Positions 10,601 to 20,574 of a stretch of DNA of 64,000 nucleotides are shown here, piece after piece. The stretch's first letter is position 1. Every line of letters begins with the position of its first letter. The translations under genes were made by a program, and so were the position numbers. The DNA is taken from assembly GCA_036346355.1 (NCBI GenBank), contig CM070592.1:33426467-33490466 (forward strand), given 5' to 3'. Under the pieces are notes generated by a model. That model was not told the DNA's origin. It made no database searches and worked only from the letters and a program-made list of their open reading frames with translations. This DNA comes from Rhipidocladum racemiflorum. Taxonomy: Eukaryota; Streptophyta; Magnoliopsida; Poales; Poaceae.

Positions 10601-11796
10601 AGACATTTGCCCCTGTGGCTCACATGACCACTGTTCGCACTCTTCTTGCTGTTGCTTCTGTTCGAGAGTGGTCCATCTCTCAGCTTGATGTCAAGAATGC
10701 CTTTCTTAATGGTGAGCTGCATGAGGAGGTCTATATGCAGCCACCACCGGGTATTCATTCTGAGGGCATGGTTTGTCGGCTTCGTCGCTCTCTTTATGGG
10801 CTCAAGCAAGCCCCTCGTGCTTGGTTTGAGCGTTTTTCTTCTGTGATCATTGCCGCTGGTTTTTCTGCTAGTGCTCATGATCCTGCGCTCTTTGTTCACA
10901 CCTCTACTCGTGGTCGGACTCTTCTTCTTCTGTATGTTGATGACATGATAATTACTGGCGATGATTCTCAGTATATTGCCTTTGTAAAGGCCCGTCTCAG
11001 TGAGCAGTTTCTCATGTCCGATCTTGGTCCTCTCCGATACTTTCTTGGGATAGAGGTTTCTTCCACCTCTGAGGGTTTCTTTCTCTCCCAAGAAAAGTAT
11101 ATCCAGGATCTTCTTGATCGTGCCTCTCTCACTGATGAGCGTACAGCCGAGACTCCTATGGAGCTCAATGTTCACCTTCGACCTACTGATGGTGAACCTC
11201 TTGAGGATCCTACTCGCTATCGCCATCTTGTTGGGAGTCTTGTTTACCTTGGTGTCACTCGTCCTGACATTTCTCATCCAGTTCATATCCTGAGTCAGTT
11301 CGTTTCTGCTCCCACTCAGCTCCACTATAGTCATCTTCTTCGTGTTCTACGATATCTTCGTGGAACCATCTCTCTCCGGATTTTCTTTCCACGCTCCAGC
11401 TCTTTACAGCTCCAGGCATACTCTGATGCTACTTGGGCTAGTGATCACTCTGATCGTCGGTCCCTTTCTGCTTACTGTATTTTTCTTGGTGGTTCTCTCA
11501 TTGCTTGGAAGACTAAGAAACAGACAGCAGTTTCTCGTTTGAGTGCTGAGGCTGAGTTGCGGGCTATGGCTCTTTTGACAGCAGAGGTTACATGGCTACG
11601 GTGGTTGCTTGAGGATTTTGGTGTCTCTGTTTCTACACCGACTCCTCTTTTATCTGACAGTACAGGGGCTATCAGCATTGCTCGAGATCCAGTGAAGCAT
11701 GAACTCACCAAGCATATTGGAGTTGATGCTTCTTATATGAGGTCACAGTGCAGAGCAGGTCGTGGCTCTTCAAGATGTGCCTTGAGCTCCAGTTAG
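7645..11796 (+). pseudogene. copia gag-pol polyprotein, damaged
   Basis: One open frame (open from 7426) encodes gag (CPVIFDGLNYRDWVLHMR), aspartic protease (ILDSGASFHMT, near 8741), the HHCC pre-integrase domain (WHHRLGH...CTGCKLGK, near 9169), integrase with D-D-E in HSDVWG, LRADSAGEY and NGVAERK, reverse transcriptase with YVDD near 10933, and RNase H (AYSDATWASD, near 11419). Faults: the position where gag should start is TTG (7645-7647), and the first in-frame ATG is 7738. The zinc knuckle CNKNGHVEQL occurs only in the +1 frame near 8487, between two indels. Near 11750 the frame shifts, so the usual C-terminal ADFFTK block lies in another frame that ends at 11877. The element copies itself through an RNA intermediate in cytoplasmic particles; this copy should need proteins in trans. 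Confidence 0.9.
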
Positions 11797-11880
11797 CAGA
11801 TTTCTTCACGAAGACACAGACTAGAGCTTATCATAATTTTTTCCTCTCCAAACTCAGTGTTGTTGATCCACCATGAGTTT

Positions 11881-11889
11881 GAGGGGGGG
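11881..11889 (+). other. copia polypurine tract
   Basis: GAGGGGGGG immediately before the 3' LTR; primes plus-strand DNA synthesis. Confidence 0.9.
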
Positions 11890-12017
11890 TGTTAGACAGT
11901 ATCCTGTTATTCCTTGTATAGATATTGCCTAATATATGCTTTCCCTTTATACCCTCATGTACATGTATATATATTGGCCCATTGGCCTCATGATGAATAC
12001 AAGTGCTATTCATAACA
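11890..12017 (+). repeat. copia 3' LTR
   Basis: 128 bp, identical to the 5' LTR, followed by the AGAAT duplication. Confidence 0.95.
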
Positions 12018-12210
12018 AGAATATTAGCAAAGAAAACTTTGTTCATGATTTTTAGATCAAATCTCGCTATGAGTAAAATCTGCTCAGCAAAGAATAAAAA
12101 TAAATACATTTACAAGCAATAATAGGTTTCGACAAATAAGCATCAGATTTTAAGGTTGGTTGTAATAAAGTATAGGTGTATAGCAACCAAACCAGCAGAT
12201 TTAGTCTTAC

Positions 12211-12392
12211 TTTACTGCTGAGAAGAAAGATTTGACCATATCAAGAATCAAGTCCTGACAGCCAATGTCAAGCATAATTACAGAACATCTAAGCGCAGCA
12301 ACATTTTCCAATATATTCATCCTTCTTGTAAGATATGGACTGTTAGTTTCAGCAAGGTCTGCAAATATGCTGACAAAGAGCCTAAATATTTC
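12211..12392 (-). pseudogene. PDS5: PDS5 exon 3
   Basis: This 182-bp exon reads EIFRLFVSIFADLAETNSPY through to DMVKSFFSAV and then two bases of a Lys codon. The acceptor is CTCTCAG and the donor GTAAGAC. The frame is intact. It matches the N-terminal HEAT region of PDS5. Confidence 0.88.
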
Positions 12393-12602
12393 CTGAGAGA
12401 AAGCAGTTAACATAGTGTTATAAGAGTGAGGTAATCATTCGTATCTTTTGTCACTAAACTTGGTGACTAAAAAAGAAAAAATGAATATGTTCCAAAAGTC
12501 ATGTTAAAAAATATGACTTAGGTAGTACTTCGTATCACCAAATGGTAATGATCGAAGGAGTCACCACCACCCAAGCATTGAAAAGGCATCAGTGTTAAAT
12601 AC

Positions 12603-12797
12603 CTTGAATATTTCGTCACTAAAAGGTGGATCAGGTGCAAGGACCCGCATAACTTCAATAAAGCAAACTGCAACAACAAGTTTGACATCCTTGTCTTTAT
12701 GGTTAAGTAAAGTGGTCTGAACCAGATTTACTCAAAGGATGCAGATCATCCTGCAGAGAGGAGGACTGACTCAAATCGATAGAGCACTTTCAGCTTG
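12603..12797 (-). pseudogene. PDS5: PDS5 exon 2, damaged
   Basis: The exon should start with QAESALS (CAAGCTGAAAGTGC), but the two bases before CAAG are CG instead of AG, so the acceptor is lost. The peptide shifts frame just after ALS, runs as LSQSSSLQDDLHPLSKS in another frame, and returns to frame at LVQTTLLNHKDKD. The original frame has two TGA codons within this stretch. The total length is a multiple of three, so the indels compensate (inferred -1 and -2). The exon ends FSDEIFK before GTATTT. Confidence 0.85.
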
Positions 12798-13635
12798 CGG
12801 ATAATAACGAAGCATGTTATTGAAGTAGAAAAATTAAATGTATTCGGAAAAAAGATAATGTAAAGAAACAATCAATCAACGACAAATTGAAGCTGCAGAA
12901 TCTCAATTCGCGTTTATTTTAACTTTTGACCATTATGGATATCTAATTTAAGTATTTACAAGTTCATTGCTAGCTCCAGATTGCCTCCTACCACTAGGTT
13001 CAAATTTGAACTCTTTGGGATTATCATGCATGCGATCCCTAATTAGATCAAGAAAATAGTTCAAGTAGAGACTCAACAAGGTGATTGAACAAAGACATTG
13101 TTCTTAACTCCCCAAACAGTCACTAAAATAGAAAGTACAAACTGATGAAAATCACATTTGCCATAACAACGTAAAAGGCATCAAATCCTAAATTAATCCA
13201 AGCCAATATCCCGTAAAAGGTTTATCCCGTAAATTGGAATAGGAGGAAAAATAGATTCAAATGTTCAAGTGTTACGGGCATTTGAAATAGTGAATAGGTT
13301 CAACCGTTCAAGCCTCAAATATCCTTTATTACTTATCAATCACTCCAGTGTAAGTGGAAAATCAGCACGAATTGCTACATGGTACACGAATTCACCAAAC
13401 CGTCAGTAACCAACACCCATCCTAGCCACAGAGGGAGGGTAAAGTTGCTTCCTCAACTCCAACTACTAACCTAAGTAGCAAATGCCGTCAAAATTAGCAG
13501 ACAAAGACGCCTCCAACCAGTTCGAAATTCCAACGCCGCACAAAAATTCGTGAGAAATGGAAGCGCGTTTGGTTAAATCGGACGGAGCAAACGGACCAGG
13601 AGGGGAAATGGGTGGGACGGAGGGGGGGTGGTCAC
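12798..13635 (-). other. PDS5 intron 1
   Basis: Sequence between exon 2 and the donor GTGACC at 13635. An open frame (13466-13708) crosses it but is explained as intron plus LTR; no domain is seen. Confidence 0.65.
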
Positions 13636-13644
13636 CTTGAGGAG
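13636..13644 (-). pseudogene. PDS5: PDS5 exon 1, 3' remnant and target-site duplication
   Basis: These nine bases read CTCCTCAAG on the minus strand, followed by the donor GTGACC. Five are the duplicated target (AGGAG on plus). The other four finish exon 1. The next element base, 13645, begins TGTCAGGGCGG, the 5' end of the inserted gypsy LTR. Confidence 0.85.
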
Positions 13645-14052
13645 TGTCAGGGCGGCTTGAAGGAGGAAGATGAACAGGAGGAAGTCGGTCATGGAGATAA
13701 CGCTTCATCGATTTTACTTAAATAAAGATCAACGGTGTAGCGCTTCTTCACGCAGAAACAACTCCATCGGACGGTTGGATGACAAGCAATAGTGATTTGC
13801 GACAACTTACTTTTACTCTGTAGTTTACTCTGTTTACAACTCTATCTGGTAAATTAGCTCCGCTGTAATTCGACTGGGTATAAAACACTGATCCGAATGG
13901 TGAATGGGATATGGAAAAAAATCAGAACTTACTTTAGTTGTTACAAGTTGTTAGAGCCTGTCGGTAGTGTTCTTCGTAGTTCCTGGGTTGTTTCTTGGTT
14001 TACATCTGCGATCTCGTTGTTTTTCCTGATCTATGAGATTGGGATCCTGACA
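13645..14052 (+). repeat. gypsy 5' LTR
   Basis: 408 bp, TGTCAGGG...GGGATCCTGACA. It contains a TATA-like TATAAAA at 13879-13885. The primer site TGGTATCAGAGC follows at 14056-14067. Confidence 0.88.
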
Positions 14053-14055
14053 TTT

Positions 14056-14067
14056 TGGTATCAGAGC
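14056..14067 (+). other. gypsy primer binding site
   Basis: TGGTATCAGAGC, complementary to initiator tRNA-Met, three bases after the LTR end. Confidence 0.9.
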
Positions 14068-14274
14068 GTAGGTTCAGTCCTTGGCTTGTGGTTTTATTTC
14101 CGTGGATATCTTGGACTGGGGTTGGTACATCCGTAAAATCCCCCAATCTGGAGCTTGGTTCTCGTAGAGATACAAGTTCATCCTCTGGCGTATGGGTTTG
14201 ATCTGGATACGATCTGCTAGGTTGAGGTTGGTATATCTGTAAAATCCCTCAAACTGGTGAGTGAGGAAAATATT

Positions 14275-15565
14275 ATGGATTTTCAAGAGGAGATCGAGAA
14301 GATCCAGATGCGGCTTAATGATTTGGAAGCACTCAAGTCTGATGTTGCAGAAATCAAGCAATTGTTGTTGAGCAGACCTGGTATGTCATCAAATCCAGTT
14401 GAATCTTTTAACTCTTTGGCAGTCCATGATGGAACTCCATCCCAGATAGTGATGGAGGCAAACAGAAATGAGTCTGGTCTGGGATCATATGAGTCGGGAC
14501 TGGTGGAAGCTAGGGGATTGGGATCTAACATATCACCAGTTTTTACTTCTGCTGTGAGAACATCTATACCACCTTATGCAAGAACAGTTGGAGATATAGA
14601 TATACGAGCCACGAGGATATGCTGCAAACGTGAATACACAAGTGCACACACAACCGAGTCCGGGAAGGCAGTTTGGGAACTGGAATGGGAATCAGTCCAC
14701 TTCACGGTATGTACATCCAGTCTTACCACCTGTTTATTCTCAATCATCCACTCAGACTGCTATGGGGCCAACTCAAAATATGCAGTATCCTGGCGTCCAA
14801 GTGTGGGATGCTCAAAAGAATATATATTGCGAGGGAAACCCCAATACCCATCAATATGCAAGAGCCATCCTTAAAGGTCCCAAGTTGGAGCTATCAATAT
14901 TTTCGGGAGAAAATCCGATAGGATGGATTGATCAATGTGAGAAGTTCTTTGAAATGGCCGGTACTCCTTTAGAGCAATGGGTGAATTTAGCAGTCGGGCA
15001 TCTGGTAGGTAGGGCTGGAACATGGTACAGAGGCATAGGAATACCTTGGCAATCATTGACTTGGCTACAGTTTAGTGCATTAATTTGTGATCGTTTCTCG
15101 GAAGCCAATGCTCATGAAGCTGTGGAAAATTTGCAAGGGATCAAGCAACTGAGCACTGTCAATAAGTACATTGATTACTTCGAAAGATGTGTTGAATTGG
15201 TGAAGAGAGAACATCCCTATCTACAAGAACAATATCTGCTGAGTTGTTTCATTGGAGGTCTTAAGGAGGAAATTAAACACAATGTCAGTGGTCATTTGCC
15301 GAAAGGGCTATTGGAAGCATACTGGTACGCTAAGGTGGAAGAGAAGGCTTGTAATGCTAAAAGAGTTGGTCAAGGAAGCTTTAAGCCCAGGACATTTGTG
15401 CCACAAAAGAACTACCAACCAAAACAAACTGTAGAAGAAAAGAAAAATTTACAGAAGGGTAAACCTGAAGAAAAGTTGGGCCGGACGTGTTGGCACTGTA
15501 AGGAGCCCCGCATCCGGGACATAATCAGCAGTGTAAAGTCAGGAATGCACTGCATACTATATTAA
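14275..15565 (+). pseudogene. gypsy gag, frameshifted
   Basis: It starts MDFQEEIEKIQMRLNDLEAL, a likely coiled-coil start. Near 14630 the reading moves to another frame (MNTQVHTQPSPGRQFGNWNG). That frame carries the capsid-like retrotransposon gag region with FSGENPIGWIDQCEKFFEM, WYRGIGIPWQSLTWLQFSAL and CFIGGLKEEIKHNVSG. It ends in a partial zinc knuckle CWHCKEP near 15500, where a second frameshift breaks the CX2CX4HX4C pattern. Gag packages the element RNA; this copy cannot make a full one. Confidence 0.82.
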
Positions 15566-17292
15566 TGCATGGAGAAGAAGGAAACTTGTCTTCGGAAGAG
15601 ACGGAACCTACTGGAGAAACTGTTGAGTTTGTGACTGCTCCTGGTAGTCCAGTGGTAGCGATCTCAGAAGCAGATACAGAACACCTATTACAGATTTTAG
15701 CTTATGCGGCTCATGGAGTCTATGGAGCTGTTACCTTTTCATTGTCGGTGAACATTGGTAATAGACAAGCTGTTGCTTTATTGGACAGTGGCAGTACAAA
15801 TTCTTTTATGAATTATGAGTTTGCAGTTAAAAATGGGTATCTGATTAAGTATGTGTCATCTAAGCGAGTTATAGTTGCTGGTGGAGGTGAACTATTGTCA
15901 GGCGCTCAGATAGATGATCTACATTATCATATTCAAAATGTATCCTTTCACACCACTTTCAAGTTGTTGGAGTTGGGCAATTTTGACATCATATTGGGAG
16001 CGGATTGGATTTATGAGCACAGTCCAATAGAGTTGGATCTTAAAGCAAAGAAGTTGACTATTTTCAAGGATGGTCAGGCGATTTCATTAGATGACTACAC
16101 TCAGCCCAGAACCGGCTGCATGATGAAGGCAACTCAACTGCAAAAATTGGTTCAGAAGAAAGGGAATGGATTTCTGATACAAGTCAATGTGTGCCAACTA
16201 AAGACAATGAATGATGACCATACAGTAGATCCTGAGATCACATTTATATTGAATGATTTTGTGGATGTGTTTGCTGAATCAGTTGGATTTCCACCGAAAA
16301 GGGAATGCGATCATATCATACATCTAAAGGCAGGAGCTGAACCACCAAATTTGAGACCATACAGAGTACCACATTATCAGAGAAGTGCCTTGGAGGATAT
16401 AATCAAAGAGTTACTGAAAACTGGGGCAATTAGACCGAGCAGTAGTCCTTTTTCATCACCGGTGGTAATGGTACGCAAGAAAGACGGAGCATGGCGAATG
16501 TGTGTCGATTTTCGGCAATTAAATGCCTTGACCATCAAAAATAAATTTCCTATGCCGGTAATTGAAGATCTGCTTGATGAATTGCACGGTTCCACGGTCT
16601 TTTCCAAATTAGATTTGAGGTCGGGTTATCACCAAATCCGAATGAACGAAGAGGACATCCCGAAGACTGCATTTAAAACACATTTGGGCCATTATGAATA
16701 CACGGTTATGCCTTTTGGACTCTCGAATGCTCCGCCCACTTTTCAAGCATTGATGAATAACATCTTTTCAGAATATCTAAGGAAATTTATATTGGTTTTC
16801 TTTGACGACATATTGATTTACAGTAAGAATTTTGAAGATCACAAGAACCATTTAACAATTGCTCTGCAGGTGCTTAAAAGCAACAAGTTGGTGGCTAAGA
16901 AAAGTAAGTGTACATTTGCTGTTTCAACCATTGAGTACCTGGGACATGTTATCAGCTCTGAAGGAGTATCAACTGATCCAAGAAAAGTAGCAGACATACT
17001 GAGCTGGCCAATACCGGATAGCCTCACAAAACTGAGAGGATTTTTGGGACTCACTGGTTATTACAGGCGATTTGTGCAAGGATATGGTCATATCTGCCGT
17101 CCTCTGTTCGATCTGCTCAAAAAGGATAATTTCCACTGGGAATTGAAGCACACTACAGCTTTTGAGGAATTAAAAAAACTCATGACTACCTGTCCTGTTT
17201 TGGCTTTGCCGGATTTTAGTCAACCCTTTCATCTAGAGACTGACGCAAGCGGAACCGGTATTGGAGCAGTCCTAATGCAGTCCGGGATTTAA
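15565..17292 (+). pseudogene. gypsy protease-RT-partial RNase H, truncated
   Basis: The 575-residue frame holds protease (ALLDSGSTNSFM near residue 73, and DIILGADWIYEHSPIELD), RT (GAIRPSSSPFSSPVVMVRKK, FSKLDLRSGYHQIRMNE, catalytic FFDDILIYSKN) and the start of RNase H (LETDASGTGIGAVLMQ). The frame ends four residues later at the junction with the second element. Integrase and the rest of RNase H are absent. Confidence 0.92.
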
Positions 17293-18116
17293 TCCTAAAG
17301 GCATCACTAGGTTCGACGGTGAGAGGGACCCGGAGGCTTGGCTACAAGTATATGCTCGCAAATGTGGCACGGGGATCAGAAAGTAATGGCAAACTACTTG
17401 CCGGTTACCCTCTCGCCTGGCCCAAGCATGGCTCACCGGACTTCCAAATAACTCTATAGATTCCTGGGAGATCTGTGTGAGCAGTTCATCTCAAATTTCC
17501 AAGGCACTTACGAGCGCCTGTGCACCCTTGGGACCTATACCAGCTACACCAAAGGAGGAACGAATCCTCCGGAGTTCGCTAAGCGCTTCATGAACAGGAA
17601 AAGCACCGTTCGGGACGTCACAGATGCGATTGTGATAGCTGCCTTCCGTAAAGGAGTCGGCGACCCGATCTCATCAAGAAGATGTCCCGAAGCCACCCAC
17701 GCCGGTCCGGAGCTGTTCGCCCTAGCGGACCGTTACGCTTCAGCCTCCTAGGCTCTGGCAACGGCGTGATGAAGGGAAGGATCACCTGAACCCCCTCGGA
17801 AAGAAAAGAAGCGCAAGGGCGAAGAGCTGGTGGCAGTCGCTGCACCAACTCATCCTCGCGCTCTCAAAGAGGATGGATATGATAAGGTTATGAACTCACC
17901 CTGCCCTTTCCATCCGAAGGGGAGGCATGCCGCCAAGGACTGCTTCACCCTAAAGAGGTTCGCCCGCGAGAGCAAGAGGCAGGCTGGACAAGGTCCGAGT
18001 GGTCACGCCGCCGGCAAACCGCCTCTCCCTGAAGCTGAGGAAGACTATCAGGAAGTCGACCTCGAGCTTAACTACATATTCGGTGGTTCGCCGCATATGA
18101 GTCCAAGCGGAAGCAA
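17286..18116 (+). pseudogene. Tat gypsy gag, fragmented
   Basis: Reading all frames gives GITRFDGERDPEAWLQVYA, FQGTYERLCTLG, VVIAAFRKG-like VIAAFRKGVGDPISS, FALADRYASAS and CPFHPKGRHAAKDCFTLKRF, the typical blocks of Tat-lineage gag. Stops and frameshifts separate them. Confidence 0.8.
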
Positions 18117-18244
18117 AGCTCACCGCCGACATCTATGCAAAGGAGCCGAGACCCCGATATGTCCGGTGGTCCGAGGTCGCAATAACTTACGACCGCACGG
18201 ATCACCCAGATCGCGTCCCATTCCCCGGCAGATACCCGCTGGTC

Positions 18245-18856
18245 TTGGCGCCGGTTGTTCGCGGCATCAAGCTCAAAAGGGTGTTGATTGACGGTGGGAG
18301 TGGGCTCAACGTCCTCTTCGTGAAGACACTCGATGATATGGGAATCCCGCGGTCTGACCTCAAACGCGGGTCGTCGCCTTTTCATGGAGTGATACCCGGA
18401 ACGTCGGCGATACCACTCGGACAAATCACTCTACCAGTCACGTTCGGCGCAAGGGACAACTACCGGACTGAGAGCCTTAGCTTCGAGGTGGCAGACTTCG
18501 CGACAACAGATCACGCCATCTTGGGGAGACCAGCCGCCAAGTTCATGGCGGTGCCCCACTACGCCGTATCGATCTTTGAAGATGCCGGTCCGAGTGGTAT
18601 TATCACTCTACGCGGCGATGTTAAGCGATCTTTCTCTTGCGACAGGGAGAGCTGCGAAATGGCCGAAGTCTCTGGAGGCGCCGCGGGTCGGGAAAGGATT
18701 CGCCAAGAGGCGGATTTCGACAAGCCGGAAGGCGATATCCCTACCCGCAAGCCGCTAACTCGGGATTGGCCCCGAGGAAGGCACCAAAAGGATTCTCCTC
18801 GACCCGTCCGATCCGGCGCGAGCCGCCTCGATCGGGACAAGGCTCGGGATGAATAG
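18245..18856 (+). pseudogene. Tat gypsy protease region
   Basis: APVVRGIKLKRVLIDGGSGL at the N terminus contains the active-site block (IDGGSGLNVLF); AILGRPAAKFMAVPHY follows. These are typical of Tat-type retropepsins. Frame is open over 203 residues but is separated from RT by stops. Confidence 0.85.
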
Positions 18857-18989
18857 GAAGACGCGCTGTCACCTTTCATGGCAAACCAAGACGTCTTTGC
18901 CTGGAAGCCGTCTCGACATGCCCGGGTCCCCAGGGAGGTGATCGAGCACGCATCGAATGTAAACCAATCTGCCAGGCCCGTCAAGCAAA

Positions 18990-19770
18990 GGTTACGACGG
19001 TTCGCTCAAGATCGCCGAGAAGCCATCGAGAGGAGATCACAAAGCTGCTAGCCGCAGGTTTCATCAAAGAAGTGTATCATCCCGATCGTTGGCGAACCCT
19101 GCACTCGCCCGTAAGAAGAATAAAGTCGGGCGCATGTGTGTTGATTACACCGACCTCAACAAGGCTTGTCCGAAGATCCCTTTGGTCTTCCTCGTATTGA
19201 TCACCGGTAGACTCCACCGACGGATCTCGGCTACTCAATTTCTCGACGCCTATTCAGGCTATCATCAAATTCGGCCGAGAGGAAGATCATGAAGACTTCG
19301 TTTATCACTCCATTCGAGCATATTGCTATATCACCATGCCGTTCGGGCTCAAGAATGCCGGCGCAGCGTACCCGGTGGCCCGTGCGGCGTGTTTTCACCA
19401 TCAGCTCGGGCGCAATGTGGAAGCTTATGTGGATGATGTGGTAGTTAAAACGCAGACACAAGACAGCCTTACCTCCGACCTGGCCGAGACGTTCGCAAGT
19501 CTAAGGGCGTTCCAGATGAGGCTAAACCCCGAGAAATGTGTTTTCGGAGTTTCTTCCGGGAAACTACTCGGGTTCATCGTCTCTCATCGTGGGATCGAGC
19601 CGAACCCGGAGAAAATTGGAGCCATCATGAAAATGGCCCCGCCTGCCAGCCAAAAGGAGGTCCAAAAGCTCACCGGATGCATGGTAGCGCTTGGCAGGTT
19701 TATCTCACGGTTGGGAGTCCAGGGAATGCCTTTCTTCAAGCTCCTTAAGAAGCAAGATCGCTTTGATTGA
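18990..19770 (+). pseudogene. Tat gypsy reverse transcriptase, broken
   Basis: Fragments EITKLLAAGFIKEVYHPDRW, CVDYTDLNKACP, MPFGLKNAGAAY, catalytic AYVDDVVVKT (near 19425) and LGFIVSHRGIEPNPEKI appear in successive frames. Confidence 0.87.
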
Positions 19771-20574
19771 CTACAGAGGCACAAAGAGGCCTTCAAGAAC
19801 TCAAGGTGTTTCTCTCCACTCCCAGTCTTAGTCTCGCCGGCGCCAGTGAACCTCTTCTCGCTCTACATAGCGGCAACATCTCATGTAGTAAGTGCCGTGA
19901 TAGTTGTGGAGCGGGAGGAATCTGGACACCGCTACGGCGTGCAACGCCCGCTTATTTTGTCGTAAGCATCGGGCGAATCCAAGACAAGATATCCTCAAAT
20001 CCGTAAGGCTGCCAGACGCCATTTTGATCTCGTCACGGAAAGTCAAGCATTATTTCCAAGGACATTCGATTTCAGTAGTCACTTCTTTCCCCGTGGAGAG
20101 GTCCTCCGTGTCGGAAGCTACCGAAGAATTTCAAAGTGGGCAATGAGCTTGGAGCTTTCGACATCTCGCTCAAGCCGTGCACCGTCAAGTCCTGTGCTTT
20201 GGCTGACTTCACGGCCGAGTGGATCGAATCCCGTGCTCCTGCACGGAAGAAGAGCCGAATATTGGGTCATGTACTTGACGGATCTCTCATGCTTGGGGAG
20301 CAGGGCGGGAATCCTCCTTGTCTCGCCTAAGGGCGACAGGTTGAAGTATGTCCTTCGGATTCACTTCCCGCCTCAAACAATGCCGCGAGTACGAGGCCCT
20401 CATCCATGGGCTTCAGACGCCACATCACTCGAATCCGACTACCGGGCGGTTCGAGGCGACTCCCGATTGGTGGTGAATCAAGTACGTAAGGACTGGACGT
20501 CGTGGATCGTAACATGGCGGCATACCGCCAAGTCCGAGAATTGGAAGGCAAGTTTGACGGCCTGGAGCTGGTTC

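Larger units (their letters stand above)
6688..12017 (+). mobile_element. Ty1/copia LTR retrotransposon, structurally complete
   Basis: Two 128-bp LTRs (6688-6815 and 11890-12017) begin TGTTAGACAG and end TTCATAACA. By eye they are identical. The 5-bp duplication AGAAT flanks the element (6683-6687 and 12018-12022). A tRNA-iMet-type primer site follows the left LTR, and the purine tract GAGGGGGGG precedes the right one. It sits in PDS5 intron 3. Identical LTRs suggest a recent insertion, yet the coding region is damaged (see the polyprotein entry). Confidence 0.96.
13645..17285 (+). mobile_element. Ty3/gypsy retrotransposon, 3'-deleted
   Basis: It begins with LTR TGTCAGGGCGG directly after the AGGAG duplication and runs through primer site, gag, protease, RT and the start of RNase H. 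Near 17285 it switches abruptly to gag of a different gypsy. Only the last 10 bp of its 3' LTR (GATCCTGACA) remain, at 26529-26538, followed by the second AGGAG. So the original element was inserted in PDS5 exon 1. Confidence 0.88.

Noticed and set aside
10273..11334. 353-codon minus-strand frame
   Set aside because: It is the complement of the copia RT/RNase H region, has no domain, and follows from codon bias of pol.
13466..13708. Open frame on minus strand first taken as PDS5 exon 1
   Set aside because: The true exon 1 start lies at 26627. This frame is intron 1 plus the first bases of a gypsy LTR, and its residues do not match PDS5.
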